DNA of 64,000 bases from Bathynomus jamesi (GCA_023014485.1 JAJOZX010003309.1:124001-188000), one strand, 5' to 3'; shown: positions 45,381 through 55,855, counted from the first letter of the stretch. Program-made: numbers and translations. The notes: generated by a model from the letters alone, not told the origin.

Positions 45381-45438
45381 GGCTAGATACCTAGGGAGGA
45401 AGGGGTTACAATCAGGTTTTATCGCGGTAGAAGACATA

Positions 45439-45654
45439 ATGGGTGGAATTATACCTAAAGCAGCTTTTAAAAAACATTTAAATCGTACACGGGACGAAAT
45501 CATCAAAGATGCAAAGAGAAAAATGCGTGGTGGCGGGAAGAAGAGGGTTGTCAGGAAGAAGGGGTTAACAAAACGTGGCGCTAAACGTAAAAGGGCATCA
45601 AAAAAGAAATGTTCTAAGCGTATGAAGCCTATGGCTGATCATTTTTTTTACTGA
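45439..45654 (+). CDS. Small very basic Polinton protein (core-like)
   Basis: Intact 71-residue reading from ATG 45439: MGGIIPKAAFKKHLNRTRDE, then a dense Lys/Arg/Gly tract with repeats of KR and GAKRKRASKK, ending MADHFFY. Such a composition fits a DNA-condensing virion protein like the small core proteins of adenoviruses, which are distant relatives of Polintons; the assignment is by composition and position (directly before the major capsid gene). No lesion seen. Confidence 0.65.
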   Translation: MGGIIPKAAFKKHLNRTRDEIIKDAKRKMRGGGKKRVVRKKGLTKRGAKRKRASKKKCSKRMKPMADHFFY

Positions 45655-45734
45655 TATAAGCTGAGGACACTACTCTCACGAATCATAGGCTGATTACTAC
45701 TTGCCGAGAGAGGTGGTACTATTTCTGACTCATC

Positions 45735-47033
45735 ATGGCGCGTTTCATCCATCCGTGTAGTTCACAATGTTGTAAATCGGAACAGTCCCTCTTTGATATG
45801 CCCCCTACACAGTTTTCTATTGAGCATAGCGACTTTATTACAATTAACCCATTAAACAAAATTAGTTTGCCGAGTGCCCCTATAGAATTCGTGATACCCA
45901 GCACAGGCCCATACTTTTTTGATCTAAGCTGCATGCACATGTACGCTAAACTGCGTATAGCCCATTCGGATGGAACGGACTGCGATGATAGTTACTCTGC
46001 ATAACCTGAAACCAACTTTCTACACTCCATATTCAGCCAGTGTGAGGCGTATTTAAATCAGATTAACATCTCGGCAGGAACTGGTTATTATCACCTACGA
46101 GCCCATCTGGAAAATGTCCTCAACTTTTTAGAAGAAGCGAAGGACACCTTTTTAATTGCCGAGGGCTATTATCAGACTAAAGATGAAAGTAGTATAAAGG
46201 ATAAATTTAAAAATTCTAAAAAAAAGATATACGAATGTTTTGGACGTCTTCATACAGACTTCACGTTCCAGGAGAAATTGCTTATGAACGGCATCGACAT
46301 GAAACTAAAACTCAACTGCATGAGTCCTGAGATCTGCATAAATCTGGGACCTGATCAAGAAGAGGGCGTAAAACCCGTTGTGATTCACATCATGGAAACA
46401 TATCTACGTGTACGGCGAGTGAAATTAAGTTCCTCGAAATATGTAGAAATTGAAAAAAAAATATTACACGCAAAAGTAAAATACCCAATTAACAGAGTAC
46501 AGATGAAGCTATACACGGTGCCCGCCGGGTTGGCCTCAAAACAGCTAGAAAACGTGGCCCTGGGAGTTCTACCTAAAAGGATATTAATTGGAATGCAGGA
46601 TCACGCATCGACGAATGGAAAATATAAAAAGAGCGTCTTTAAATTCGAGAATTTCGGCCTTAAAAATATAACTCTGTACATAAATGGAGTTGCATTGGGG
46701 GGACAATGGTTAAGGACTACTCATCAGACGCTGTGTTCCCGCTCTGCGCGAGAGCTTATAGTAATCTGGCCCATATTGCCGGTGGCTATGACGAGCTTGG
46801 GTTTGGCGTAATGAAGAAAGAATTTTTCGAAGAATTTAACTTTTACCCGTTTGATATTACCCCTTTCTTATCTACTGGTGTAAATACACACTTAAGTCCA
46901 CAACAAAGTGGGAACACCTCAGTCAGATTGAATTCGCCAACCCTATAGACGCGCGTATTAGCGTACTCGTGTACCACGAATCACAAGCTCTAATAGAAAT
47001 TGACCGCTTCCGGAACGAAGTCACAGACTTTTA
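45735..47033 (+). pseudogene. Polinton major capsid protein (double jelly-roll)
   Basis: ATG 45735 (MARFIHPCSSQCCKSEQSLF). The N-terminal pattern, an FxxPPTQ-like block and a later SIEHSDFITINP strand, is that of the Polinton capsid proteins often annotated as F54H12.2-like. About 430 residues expected. Lesions: an in-frame TAA at 46002-46004, a frameshift at about 46705 and another at about 46915. C-terminus recovers as ISVLVYHESQALIEIDRF and ends EVTDF at 47033. Middle part 46278-46700 is long and open (KLNCMSPEICINLGPDQEEG). Plus-strand cluster with core-like protein and protease. Confidence 0.83.
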
Positions 47034-47034
47034 A

Positions 47035-47529
47035 AATAGATGCAAATACACTCCAGAGAGTAATGAAAAGTGACCGAATCACGTCACGTGCTCCAAATTT
47101 ACCGGTGTGTTTTCGAAAAATGAAACAATGAAAGTGCCAGCTACGAGAGATTGGTGTAGTTTTATCGTCAACACCGACATTGTTGGTAATGTGGGAATTC
47201 ATTGGTTTTGCAATCTATTTTAAAAATAGGGAAAGGATGTATTATTTTGATTCACTCGGCACTCAACCCTGGAGTGACCCTGTGGTTGTACAACTTATCG
47301 AACAGCTACATGTCCCTGAAATTGTCTGGAATCCTTACCGTTTCCAGGGATATTTTAGTAACACTTGTGGCATGTATTGCTTTCATTTCTCCTGCACATG
47401 TCACGTAGGAAGAGATTTATAAATTTTAAAAAATTATTCGATTTGTGCGACACGGAGATGAATGACGAAATGGTATGCAGACAGATAAAAAAAAGGTTCC
47501 TATTTGTACGCACTCGTTGTATTGTGTAA
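47035..47529 (+). pseudogene. Polinton adenain-like cysteine protease
   Basis: Capsid-maturation protease of the C5 (adenain) type in the family. The catalytic His lies in GIHWF (about 47195-47210), the Asp in YYFDSLG (about 47240-47260), and the Cys in SNTCGMYCF (about 47357-47385). The reading needs frameshifts near 47125, 47215 and 47385 to connect these; the family's initiator position is now ATA. C-terminus FINFKKLFDLCDTEMNDEMV reaches a stop at 47527-47529. All three catalytic residues can be seen but the frame is broken. Confidence 0.8.
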
Positions 47530-47661
47530 AGTTTTTCGTGTACATATATATATATGTATATATATAATTATATCTGTAAAATGTCTCCATTAATGTTAGT
47601 CTTATTTAACGGACGCTAGTTCTGTAAGCCGTATTGTATTAAAACATGCTTTCTACCATTT

Positions 47662-47667
47662 AATAAA
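47662..47667 (+). terminator. Poly(A) signal AATAAA
   Basis: AATAAA about 130 bp after the protease stop, at the end of the plus-strand capsid/protease cluster. Plausible 3' end signal for that transcription unit. Confidence 0.45.
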
Positions 47668-47711
47668 TTGAATGAAAATACAATGTGTTTTTTTCTTAAC
47701 CACAAAAAAAC

Positions 47712-47886
47712 TTACATTAGTTCCCCGATGACCTGGCATTCGTTGAACCGGATGTGAGCCAATACCTCGACCTCTGTATTCAGGTCACTCGGGTGGGTGA
47801 GCGGTAAAGCCTCCAAATCATTTATTTGCCTTTCATCAAAACTATCGCGAATAGTAGCTGTAACAGGATCAAGTTCCGCATCGGTC
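47712..47886 (-). CDS. Second exon of a spliced gene of unknown function
   Basis: Preceded on the minus strand by TTTCTCCTTTCAG (AG at 47888-47887). The exon joins exon 1 (52337-52488) in frame: exon 1 ends in phase 2 and this exon supplies the last base of a Met codon, then TDAELDPVTATIRDSFDE. Acidic, soluble, ends VIGELM before TAA. The end also reads AAT/GTAAGT, a good donor, so a third exon is possible. No family recognised. Lies between the Polinton protease and right TIR, on the opposite strand. Confidence 0.5.
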
Positions 47887-47899
47887 CTGAAAGGAGAAA

Positions 47900-48344
47900 T
47901 TAACATGATTAGTTCATGTTGAATCTTTTTGTGTTAAAGTTAAATTAAATTAAAGTTTAATTAAAGAGTTACAGTAAGAGAAAATGCCGATTAGGATGCC
48001 TGGCAAATTATAATCACAAAGCAGATATCCTGACAGGTTTCAAAATTAAGCATCGGGTAATCTTAAACGTTTTTAATAATTCTAAAATCCTACCTGTAGA
48101 ACTTTCTATAAATTTATCAGTAACAAGCGTGTAATAAAATTTCACATTCAGTTAATAAAGTTCGCTGTCTAAATGACGTTATTGATTTGAAGGGTGTGCT
48201 ACGTATCGTCTGCCGGTATCGGGTCGCGAGCCCGGGCCGGCAAGCAATTCTTAAAAGTTTTAGTAATTCTAAAATCCTACCTGAAGAACTTCCTATAAAT
48301 TTTTAAGTTATCAAAAAATGTTTTATTAAAACCACACCATATAT
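47900..48344. repeat. AT-rich intronic sequence with a 65-bp direct repeat
   Basis: Two copies of a ~65-bp unit with core AATTCTAAAATCCTACCTG, at about 48070-48130 and 48250-48313, about 180 bp apart, separated by a short GC-rich segment (GGTCGCGAGCCCGGGCC). No coding sequence. Confidence 0.7.
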
Positions 48345-48419
48345 ATATATATGAAAATTATTTCACGAAAGTAACACGTGAAAAATATTTATGATGAATA
48401 AAACCACGAAGGAAAGGAA

Positions 48420-48461
48420 ACAGAATGGTGCTCAAGCGCTTTCGTCTAATGACATCCTCAG
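48420..48461 (-). ncRNA. Hammerhead-ribozyme-like motif of the PLE end (minus-strand copy)
   Basis: On the minus strand CTGAGGA (complement of 48455-48461), a 3-bp hairpin TGTCATTAGAC, then GAAA (complement of 48440-48443) and GCGCTTGAGC. This is the CUGANGA - stem II - GAAA order of a hammerhead core, which PLEs are known to carry. Position 7 is G (allowed) but stem II is short and the cleavage side is not clear. Confidence 0.45.
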
Positions 48462-48830
48462 GAACACTGAAGTACATAAAGGGTTACAGCCTATATATAG
48501 GTTACAGAAAAAAAAACTATACATATATATATATATATATATATACAATAAACGGAGAGATAAAAAAAATTAAAAAATTATTAAACATTAAAGGATTGTG
48601 GGAGGAGCATACAAATTTGTAAGGAAAACTACCGATTTTTAGCACAAGATTAGCACAAGATCAAATTAATTGTTTCCAACCAATGTTATAGAAAAAAAAA
48701 TAAATAAAAAAAATATACAAATTTATACTGGAAATCTGCCCGTGTTTTAGCACTTTGCCCTTCTTGTTTAGGTTCGATGTATATAAAAATAAATTTAAAA
48801 AAATACAAGTTATTTGAGTAGCACACAAGT

Positions 48831-49259
48831 TTACCAAAGATTTAGCGTTCTACCCTTCTTATCTAAATCTGTTCTGAAGGAATTCAAAACAACAGGATCG
48901 AGTTGAAAAAGACCTTTGCTTATGTTGAAGTTATTTGTGAGTTGGATAATGGCAGACTCAAGAATATTTCTATTAAGAATGTTGCTAGAGTGAAATAAAA
49001 CTGAAGCATTATTCCAATCAATACAGTGGGATAACTCTGACAAATGGATAAAAAGGGCACTGGACGACTGTCCTGTTCTAACGGAATATTGATGCTGTTT
49101 TATACGTGTGTGCAAATCCTTTCCCGTCTGACCTATGTAAAAGGAATCACATTGTTTACAACCAATTTTATAGATAATGCCTGAATTATTGGTTGGACTA
49201 TTTTTTACTATGATATTTTTCACAATATTGTTATATGAAAATACTACATTAATATCCAA
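48831..49259 (-). CDS. GIY-YIG endonuclease domain fragment of a PLE
   Basis: Open for 142 codons. Contains GIIYKIGCKQCDSFYIGQTG, the GIY-YIG hallmark with the Penelope-type CxxC insertion, followed by R in LHTRIKQHQ. It is the C-terminal endonuclease of a Penelope-like reverse transcriptase; the RT part is missing in this inverted copy. Its frame is undamaged, unlike its twin at 50530-50919, which lacks two bases in an AC run. Confidence 0.8.
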   Translation of the reverse strand: MDINVVFSYNNIVKNIIVKNSPTNNSGIIYKIGCKQCDSFYIGQTGKDLHTRIKQHQYSVRTGQSSSALFIHLSELSHCIDWNNASVLFHSSNILNRNILESAIIQLTNNFNISKGLFQLDPVVLNSFRTDLDKKGRTLNLW

Positions 49260-49427
49260 AAGTTTAAGTACATTAGCAATGCCTAAAAAGCCCGGGAAAA
49301 TGGAAGTACTAAAATATTTTTTGACAAAGTATGAGTGTTATTATTCACACGCTAGAAAGTTCGTTTTGCCTTGTTGAGACAAGATTCCATAAACGCAGAT
49401 GGATAACACAGATCACTTCCAATACCG

Positions 49428-50919
49428 TTGAAACGCATTCTCAAAGATCACAAGGACTTAATTCCGCTTTTCATGTCCACTTCACCTTCTCTGCCCTACC
49501 TTTACGGTCTTATTAAAACCCACAAACCTGGCAACCCTATGCGCCCTATAATTAGCTCGGTGAGCTCTATTACTTATAAACTCTCCAAATGGCTTGTCAA
49601 AGTCCTGTCCCCCATTCTCGGAACTATCTCTGATTCACATGTAAAAAATTCCATGGATCTTACTGAAAAATTGAATAATGCACGTACTGAAACCAACGAT
49701 AGATTGATCAGTTTTGACGTTTGTTCATTGTTTACAAAAGTGCCGATTGACGATATGCTTGACTTTCTCTCCCGAGAATTACATAAGTATGACCTGCCAC
49801 TACCTTCACACATTGTTTTGAAACTTATTAAGCTTTGCATCAAAGACTGTAAATTCACTTTCAATAACGAGTATTATCAACAAGTTTTTGGGATGGCCAT
49901 GGGCAACCCCTTGTCGCCCCTCCTCTCCAATATTTATATGGAGTTTTTCGAGATTACTTACATTCCGAGAATCCTGGGGGTTGGTATCCCTTGGTTGCGG
50001 CACGTCGACGATATTTTGTGTATCTGGCCCATGAATCGTGACCTGGATAACTTCTTCCTTCAGTTAAGTGATCAAGTCCCCTCTATTAAGTTTACTTTAG
50101 AAGTGGAACAAGACAACTCAATCCCATTTTTGGATGTGTGTGTACATAGGGAAAGCCCAGGTTTTAAGTTTAGTATCTATCGGAAAAAAAAAAACAATTT
50201 GTCCTACGTACATTTTTACTCGGGACATGACACCCCCACTAAGAAGGCTATTTTTTCTTCAATGTTTCTCCGCGCCCTTAGGATCGCCAGTCCGGAATAC
50301 ATCGATGCCGAATTGGAAAAAATCAACGGTATTGGAAGTGATCTGTGTTATCCATCTGCGTTTATGGAATCTTGTCTCAACAAGGCAAAACGAACTTTCT
50401 ATCGTGTGAATAATAACACTCATACTTTGTCAAAAAATATTTTAGTACTTCTATTTTTCCCGGGCTTTTTGGGCATTGCTAATGTACTTAAACTTTTGGA
50501 TATTAATGTAGTATTTTCATATAACAATATTGTGAAAAATATCATAGTAAAAAATAGCCCTACAAATAATTCAGGCATTATCTATAAAATTGGTTGTAAA
50601 CAATGTGATTCCTTTTACATAGGTCAGACGGGAAAGGATTTGCACACGTATAAAACAGCATCAGTATTCCGTTAAAGGACAGTCGTCCAGTGCCCTTTTT
50701 ATCCATTTGTCAGAGTTATCCCACTGTATTGATTGGAATAATGCTTCAGTTTTATTTCACTCTAGCAACATTGTTAATAGAAATATTCTTGAGTCTGCCA
50801 TGATCCAACTCACAAATAACTTCAACATAAGCAAAGGTCTTTTTCAACTCGATCCTGTTGTTTTGAATTCCTTCAGAACAGATTTAGATAAGAAGGGTAG
50901 AACGCTAAATCTTTGGTAA
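49428..50919 (+). pseudogene. PLE reverse transcriptase plus GIY-YIG endonuclease
   Basis: RT blocks: LIKTHKPGNPMRPIISSVSS, SFDVCSLFTKVPID (motif A, Asp), GMAMGNPLSPLLSNIYMEFF (motif B), RHVDDILCIW (motif C, catalytic Asp pair), IPFLDVCVHR. The GIY-YIG domain begins about 50575 (GIIYKIGCKQ). At about 50648 two bases are missing from an ACACAC run that is intact in the inverted copy, which shifts the frame; the original frame resumes at about 50700 and ends at 50919. N-terminus truncated. RT residues appear intact. Confidence 0.85.
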
Positions 50920-51362
50920 ACTTGTATGCTACTCAAATAACTTGTATTTTTTTAAATTTAATTTTAAATACATCGAACCTAAACAAGAAGGGCAAAGTGC
51001 TAAAACCCGGGCAGATTTCCAGTATAAATTTGTATTCTTTTTATTTTATTATTTTGTTTTTTCTATAACATTGGTTGGAAACAATTAATTTGATCTTGTG
51101 CTAATCTTGTGCTAAAAATCGGTAGTTTTTCCTTACAAGTTTGTATGCTCCTCCCACAATCCTTTAATGTTTAATAATTTTTAATTTTTTTTATCTCTCC
51201 GTTTATTGTATATGTATATGTATATATATATATGTATAGTTTTTTTTTCTCTAACCTATATATAGGCTGTAACCCTTTATGTACTTCAGTGTTCCTGAGG
51301 ATGTCATTAGACGAAAGCGCTTGAGCACCATTCTGTTTCCTTTCCTTCGTGGTTTTATTCAT
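49434..51362 (+). mobile_element. Penelope-like element, longer copy (5'-truncated)
   Basis: Begins inside the RT finger region at the junction with the inverted copy and runs to the terminal region ending TTCGTGGTTTTATTCATCAT before a (TA)n tract. Lies in the intron of the two-exon gene (47712-52488), downstream of the Polinton protease. Confidence 0.85.
51290..51330 (+). ncRNA. Hammerhead-ribozyme-like motif of the PLE end (plus-strand copy)
   Basis: CTGAGGA at 51295-51301, short hairpin at 51302-51312, GAAA at 51313-51316, then GCGCTTGAGC. Same motif as in the minus-strand copy. Whether it can cleave is not clear from sequence. Confidence 0.45.
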
Positions 51363-51363
51363 C

Positions 51364-51420
<57 letters not shown>
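51363..51420. repeat. (TA)n microsatellite
   Basis: TA repeats with TATTATA interruptions at the outer edge of the PLE copy. Confidence 0.95.
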
Positions 51421-51423
<3 letters not shown>

Positions 51424-51510
51424 GCCGAAATAACCACGAAGAAAACACAGAATGGGCAATAATTAAAAACCTTTTGTTTTCACCAAAATACACACAGAGG
51501 AACATATATA

Positions 51511-52078
51511 CGGGCTATTTAAAATGATTCTCCTGATTTCAAATGAGAATATTTTTTAATGTTACAAATATAGTGATTTGTGATACATCAACCAAAAGAA
51601 AAACTGTCCAAATTTTGTCTCTCACCTCATAAATGCTCTATGTGACTTCCCCTAGTTACACGAGCAACGTCGACACGATAGTCGAATTCCTCCCATACTC
51701 GCTCCAGCATGTCCGTTGTCACTGACTCTACGGCAGTAACAATGCGAGTTCGGAGCTCATCCAAAGATGTGGGCAACGGTGGCACGTACACAGTATCCTT
51801 AACGTACCCCCAAAGGAAGAAGTCCCACGGTGTAAGATCCGGCGACCTATGGGGCTCGAAAACTGCAACACACAAAACGCCTTCTGCTGTGCGGACGCCA
51901 TTTTCACGCTGACTGTTTGTTGCTAGGCTAGACCACGGCGTGACTTTGGAGCCCTCTCGCGGCGATCATGTAAAACTTGGAGATTTCCTCTTTCATGTGG
52001 TGTATGCCCAGTTGATGCACGGTTGATAGGTACGGAAGTATTCTCAGTTGAAATCGGATGAATCATTTTAAATAGCCC

Positions 52079-52080
<2 letters not shown>
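51511..52080 (-). mobile_element. Mariner-like element, 5'-deleted
   Basis: 570 bp, TA-flanked. Inverted ends CGGGCTATTTAAAATGATTC and CAGGGCTATTTAAAATGATT. Followed by (TA)n to about 52111. Lies in the intron of the two-exon gene. Confidence 0.8.
51627..51908 (-). pseudogene. DUF4817-type mariner transposase, C-terminal quarter
   Basis: Reads RSPDLTPWDFFLWGYVKDTV (third catalytic Asp) to the family's C-terminus EFDYRVDVARVTRGSHIEHL. The DNA-binding domain and first two catalytic Asp are deleted. Same broad family as the remnants at 2535-2958 and 26700-26781. Confidence 0.8.
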
Positions 52081-52112
<32 letters not shown>

Positions 52113-52336
52113 GAATAGAGACCGGGCCTCGACCTCTGGGCAGATATCCTTTCACTTCGTTTTATTAAGGCTTTTTATATCACTTGCACTGAATGATACG
52201 ATGTATATAGCCTGAGAATAAATCACAGACTCGTTCTTCAAATCGCATTTATAATGGCTTCTTATAAATTAGCTAACACTGGCACTGAATGAACCGAAGT
52301 ATATCGCCCGAATCACGAAGTAAGTTAATTACTTAC

Positions 52337-52488
52337 ATTTTAATGTCGTCTTCAATGGTCGATTCCTTCTCACCTTCACAAATTTCTACAACAGTCTGCG
52401 TTGAAAGCAGGGCGTTCCGGTCTGCAGCTGCGAAAACGTAGAGCGCAGCCGCTGCGTAGAAATCTTCATCTTCAAACAAATGACTCAT
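52337..52488 (-). CDS. First exon of a spliced gene of unknown function
   Basis: First ATG at 52488 on the minus strand: MSHLFEDEDFYAAAALYVFA, then a mixed acidic region ending TIEDDIK. It ends at a strong donor AAAAT/GTAAGT (intron starts 52336). Splicing to 47886 keeps the frame and gives about 109 residues. A TATAAGAG box lies 67-74 bases upstream of the ATG. The Ala-rich helix AAAALYVFAAAD is the only notable feature. The intron (about 4.45 kb) is filled by PLE and mariner sequence. Could be a Polinton accessory gene or a captured host gene. If the exon is not spliced, a TAA follows immediately after the last Met codon. Confidence 0.5.
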
Positions 52489-52554
52489 GACGAGATATTT
52501 CTGTAGTACCCGCTGATAATGCACCTGATGAGGATTTCAGGTGATAAATGCTCC

Positions 52555-52562
52555 CTCTTATA
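52555..52562 (-). promoter_or_regulatory. TATA-like box TATAAGAG
   Basis: On the minus strand in CCGTCTATAAGAGGGAGC, about 70 bases before the ATG of the two-exon gene. Spacing allows a transcription start about 30 bases downstream and a short leader. Confidence 0.4.
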
Positions 52563-52729
52563 GACGGGACCTAATTGTAAACACCCAAACTACCCGAATC
52601 GCGAGTTTCCTACTGACTATCGGTGAAATTTGGGCGACACATAACGCGTGAATGCCGTCATCCACCAACCAGAGCTCATGGGCTCCGCCTACTGTACTGT
52701 AATTGACCAACCCGTGATTAACATTTTTT

Positions 52730-53137
52730 GCAATAAGGTTTAAAGATATGTTGGCGTCTTAAAGATAAATTTGTGTTGAACCACAATAATTGGATAAAAG
52801 AGGAAATTAATAAGTTACCCCTAAATTAATTTCTATTTTGTTTTAAATATCATATTAATACTTTTTGTAATAAGGTTTACAGATATATTGGCGTCTTAAA
52901 GATAAATTTGTATTGAAACAAAATAATTGACCAAAAGAGGAAAATAAATAAGTTACCCTAATTTAATTTCTATTTTGTTTTAAAAATCATTTTAATGTTT
53001 TTATGTTATAGTTTAAGGATAAAATTGTGTATTATGATGAAAATTTGTATTGAAACAATATAATTGGCCAAAAGATGAAAATAAATAAGTTACCCCTAAT
53101 TTAATTTCTATTTTGTTTAAAAAACCATATTAATGCT
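52730..53137 (+). repeat. ~120-bp AT-rich minisatellite, left block
   Basis: At least three units of about 115-125 bp, each with TAATTTCTATTTTGTTTTAA and AAGATAAATTTGTATTGAAA-like segments. The array resumes at 55057, so the LINE between was inserted into it. Confidence 0.85.
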
Positions 53138-55049
53138 ATTAGGGCTAACTCAAAGTACTGCTATAATTTCGCAAAAAGAAAGTCGAAAAACCATGCGACT
53201 ATCGAACCTTTAAAAAAAGAGAAGAGTGCTTTATCTGATGATCTAACAGAAATATCTGAAATATTAAGAGCTCAGTACGAATCATCTTTTAGTATCCCAA
53301 AAACTGACAAATTGATATGCGAGAGAAACGCTTTCTTTGAAGAACTACAAGGGGAAAGTATAACGGATTTCAACTTTACGACGGAGGATATTACACAAGC
53401 CATGGGAAACTAAAAACACACCCAGCGGCAGGACCGGATAAATGGAATGTCAAACTGATCAAAAACTGCAAAAATGCAATCGCTGAACCCCTATATTGGA
53501 TATGGAGACGATCACTAGACACGGGAGAAATACCGGACATCCTTAAGAGCGCGAACACAGTCCCAGTATATAAAGAAGGAGATCGAACCGAGGCCAAAAA
53601 CTATAGGCCAGTGTCGCTTACATCTCATCTCACTAAAATATTTGAAAGAATAGTTAGACAGAAAATGTATGACTTTTTCGAAACTCAGAAAAAATTCAAT
53701 GGCAACCAACATGGGTTTCAGTCAGGCAGATCATGCCTATCACAACTAATGGAACACTACAACAACATTATTGATGCACTTGAAAGTAATGAAAACTATG
53801 ATATACTGTACACAGACTTTGCTAAAGCTTTCGACAAGTGTAACCATGGAATCATAATACATAAACAGAAATATATGGGAATAAGAGGAAAAGTAGGGAA
53901 ATGGATATATAATTTCCTTAGTGAGCGGCGGCAAGTCGTTACAGTACAAGGAGTATCTTCATCAGAATCAGAGGTCCTCAGCTCAGTACCACAAGGAACA
54001 GTATTAGCTCCACTACTCTTCATAATCATGCTAACTGACATAGATGAGGACGTTACCAGAGACAGCATAGTAACATCCTTGGCGGATGACACAAAGATCA
54101 GTAGAAAAATAAGAAACCCAGAAGATATAGGATCTCTACAAACCGACATAAATAGAATCTACAAGTGGACGGAAGACAACAATATGAAGTTTAACACAGG
54201 GAAATTTCAGCTGTTATGGTACGGAAAAAGAGGACCTAAAATCCATAGAATATTATACCCCAAATGGATAGGAAATTCAGAGAAATTCCAGAACAAAAGA
54301 TTTAGGGGTTGTAATGACAGATGATGCGAAATTTTGAACACAAAATAAGATAGCAGTAAACAGAGCAAAGAGAATAACGGGACAGACACTGAGAACCTTT
54401 AAACGAAGGGATAGGAATGTAATGATTCCGCTACTGAAAACCCTGATCATACCCAAATTGGAATACTGCTCGGTCCTAACATCCCCATATAAAAAAAGAA
54501 GACATTGGACAACTGGAAGGGAGCCAGAGAAGCTTCACAGCCAAGATCAACGGGTGCAAAGAACTAAATTACTGGGAAAGGTTACGCGAACTAGACCTGT
54601 TTTCACTGGAAAGGAGAAGAGAGAGATACACCATTATTTACACTTGGAAAATAATGGAGAAACTAGTCCCTAATCTTACTCTAAACCCTATAACTCCCCA
54701 AACAACAGTGGAAAGTAGAAACGGTAGATTGTGTCGTATTCCCAAATTGAAGGCGAGGCAGGGAACATCCTTAACCCTGAAAGAAAATAGCTTTGTGGTG
54801 AGAGGACCAAAATTGTTTAATCAGCTGCCCAAAGACCTAAGAAACACGAAGGGAGTTGCAGTGGACATCTTCAAAAGAAGACTAGACGCCTCACTCAGAA
54901 CAATCCCCGATGAGCCTGGCGTACCTGGCATGTGAGGTGAAGGGCACAAGAAACCAACTCACTACTTCACCAGGCCAACTCGATAGGAGGGGCGACAAGC
55001 TTGACCTTCGCGAAATGAGGAATCATCACGCGCAACCTTTGTAAGGTTG
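53138..55049 (+). mobile_element. APE-type LINE (jockey/CR1-like), 5'-truncated
   Basis: Inserted in the minisatellite; 7-bp TAATGCT lies on both sides (53131-53137 and 55050-55056). The 3' end has repeated GTAAGGTTGTAATGTAAGGT-type sequence rather than poly(A). The endonuclease part is missing. Confidence 0.8.
53150..54935 (+). pseudogene. LINE reverse transcriptase with C-terminal region
   Basis: Starts within the finger region (KTHPAAGPDKWNVKLIKNCK at about 53413-53470). RT: NYRPVSLTSHLTKIFERIV, DILYTDFAKAFDKCNHGIII (motif A, about 53800), SSVPQGTVLAPLLFIIML (motif B), SLADDTKIS (motif C, LADD where FADD is usual; both Asp present), then KWTEDNNMKFNTGKFQLL. Frameshifts near 53412, 54305, 54520 and 54670. 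C-terminus RNTKGVAVDIFKRRLDASLR ends at 54935. Same family as the older copy at 9746-11670. Confidence 0.82.
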
Positions 55050-55056
55050 TAATGTA

Positions 55057-55395
55057 AGGTAATGCTTCTTATGTTATAGTTTAAGGATAAAATTGTGTAT
55101 TATGATGAAAATTTGTATTGAAACAAAATAATTGGACAAAAGAGGAAAAATTAATAAGTTACCCCTAATTTAATTTCTATTTTGTTTTAAAAAATATATT
55201 AATGCTTTTAATATTATAGTTTATTGTGTCTTAAAGATAAATTTATATTTAAACACAATAACTGGATAAAAGAGGAAAATAAATAAGTTACCCCTAATTT
55301 AATTTCTATTTTGTTTTAAAAATCATATTAATACTTTTTATGTTATAGTTTAAGGATAAAATTGTGTATTATGATGAAAATTTGCTTTTGCATTA
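55057..55395 (+). repeat. ~120-bp AT-rich minisatellite, right block
   Basis: Continuation of the array at 52730-53137, about 2.7 further units, including ATGTTATAGTTTAAGGATAA. Confidence 0.85.
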
Positions 55396-55599
55396 GACTC
55401 TTTTTGAGACCTTGTCGGTCTACCCCTTGGCCCCATAAACGTATTTTTTATGTTTAATAGTTCTGTCTATTGGGTCGTATTTAGAGACATTGTTGGTCTA
55501 CCAGGAGCTGGTAAGTAAAGCGGTGGTGGTAGTTGTAGTGCTGTGGAGGCGGTTGGGTGGTTGTGGTGGTGTAATACTGTTTCACTACCAATCGTCTAA

Positions 55600-55770
55600 G
55601 TTTCGACGCTTGGTTGTAGCCCTCATATCGGTTACGTGGTGTTGATGGGATGAGCTCCTAAATGTCGTAGCCTTCATCTCACCATGTGCTGGTGATGGGA
55701 TGAGCCCATAAAAATCGTAGCCCTCATCTCACCATGTGCGGTTGATGGGATGAGCTCCTTAAAGTTTATG
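55600..55770 (+). repeat. ~58-bp tandem repeat, three units
   Basis: Units start GATGGGATGAGC and contain TCGTAGCC and CATCTCACCATGTG. They lie in G/T-rich non-coding sequence between the minisatellite and the right TIR. I see no gene from 55395 to 56020. Confidence 0.8.
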
Positions 55771-55855
55771 CTTAGACGATTGGCGGTGATGTGGTGCTTT
55801 TTTTTGTGGTGGTCGTGCTCGTATATATTTTGCTATTGGGGCTTTGCATGTATCA

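Larger units (their letters stand above)
48345..49433 (-). mobile_element. Penelope-like element, inverted partial copy
   Basis: Nearly identical to the reverse complement of 50325-51362, making two PLE copies joined head to head. This copy keeps only the C-terminal coding part (GIY-YIG endonuclease) and the 3' region with the hammerhead-like terminus. The junction with the longer plus-strand copy is at about 49433. Inverted partial copies are a known PLE arrangement. Confidence 0.85.
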
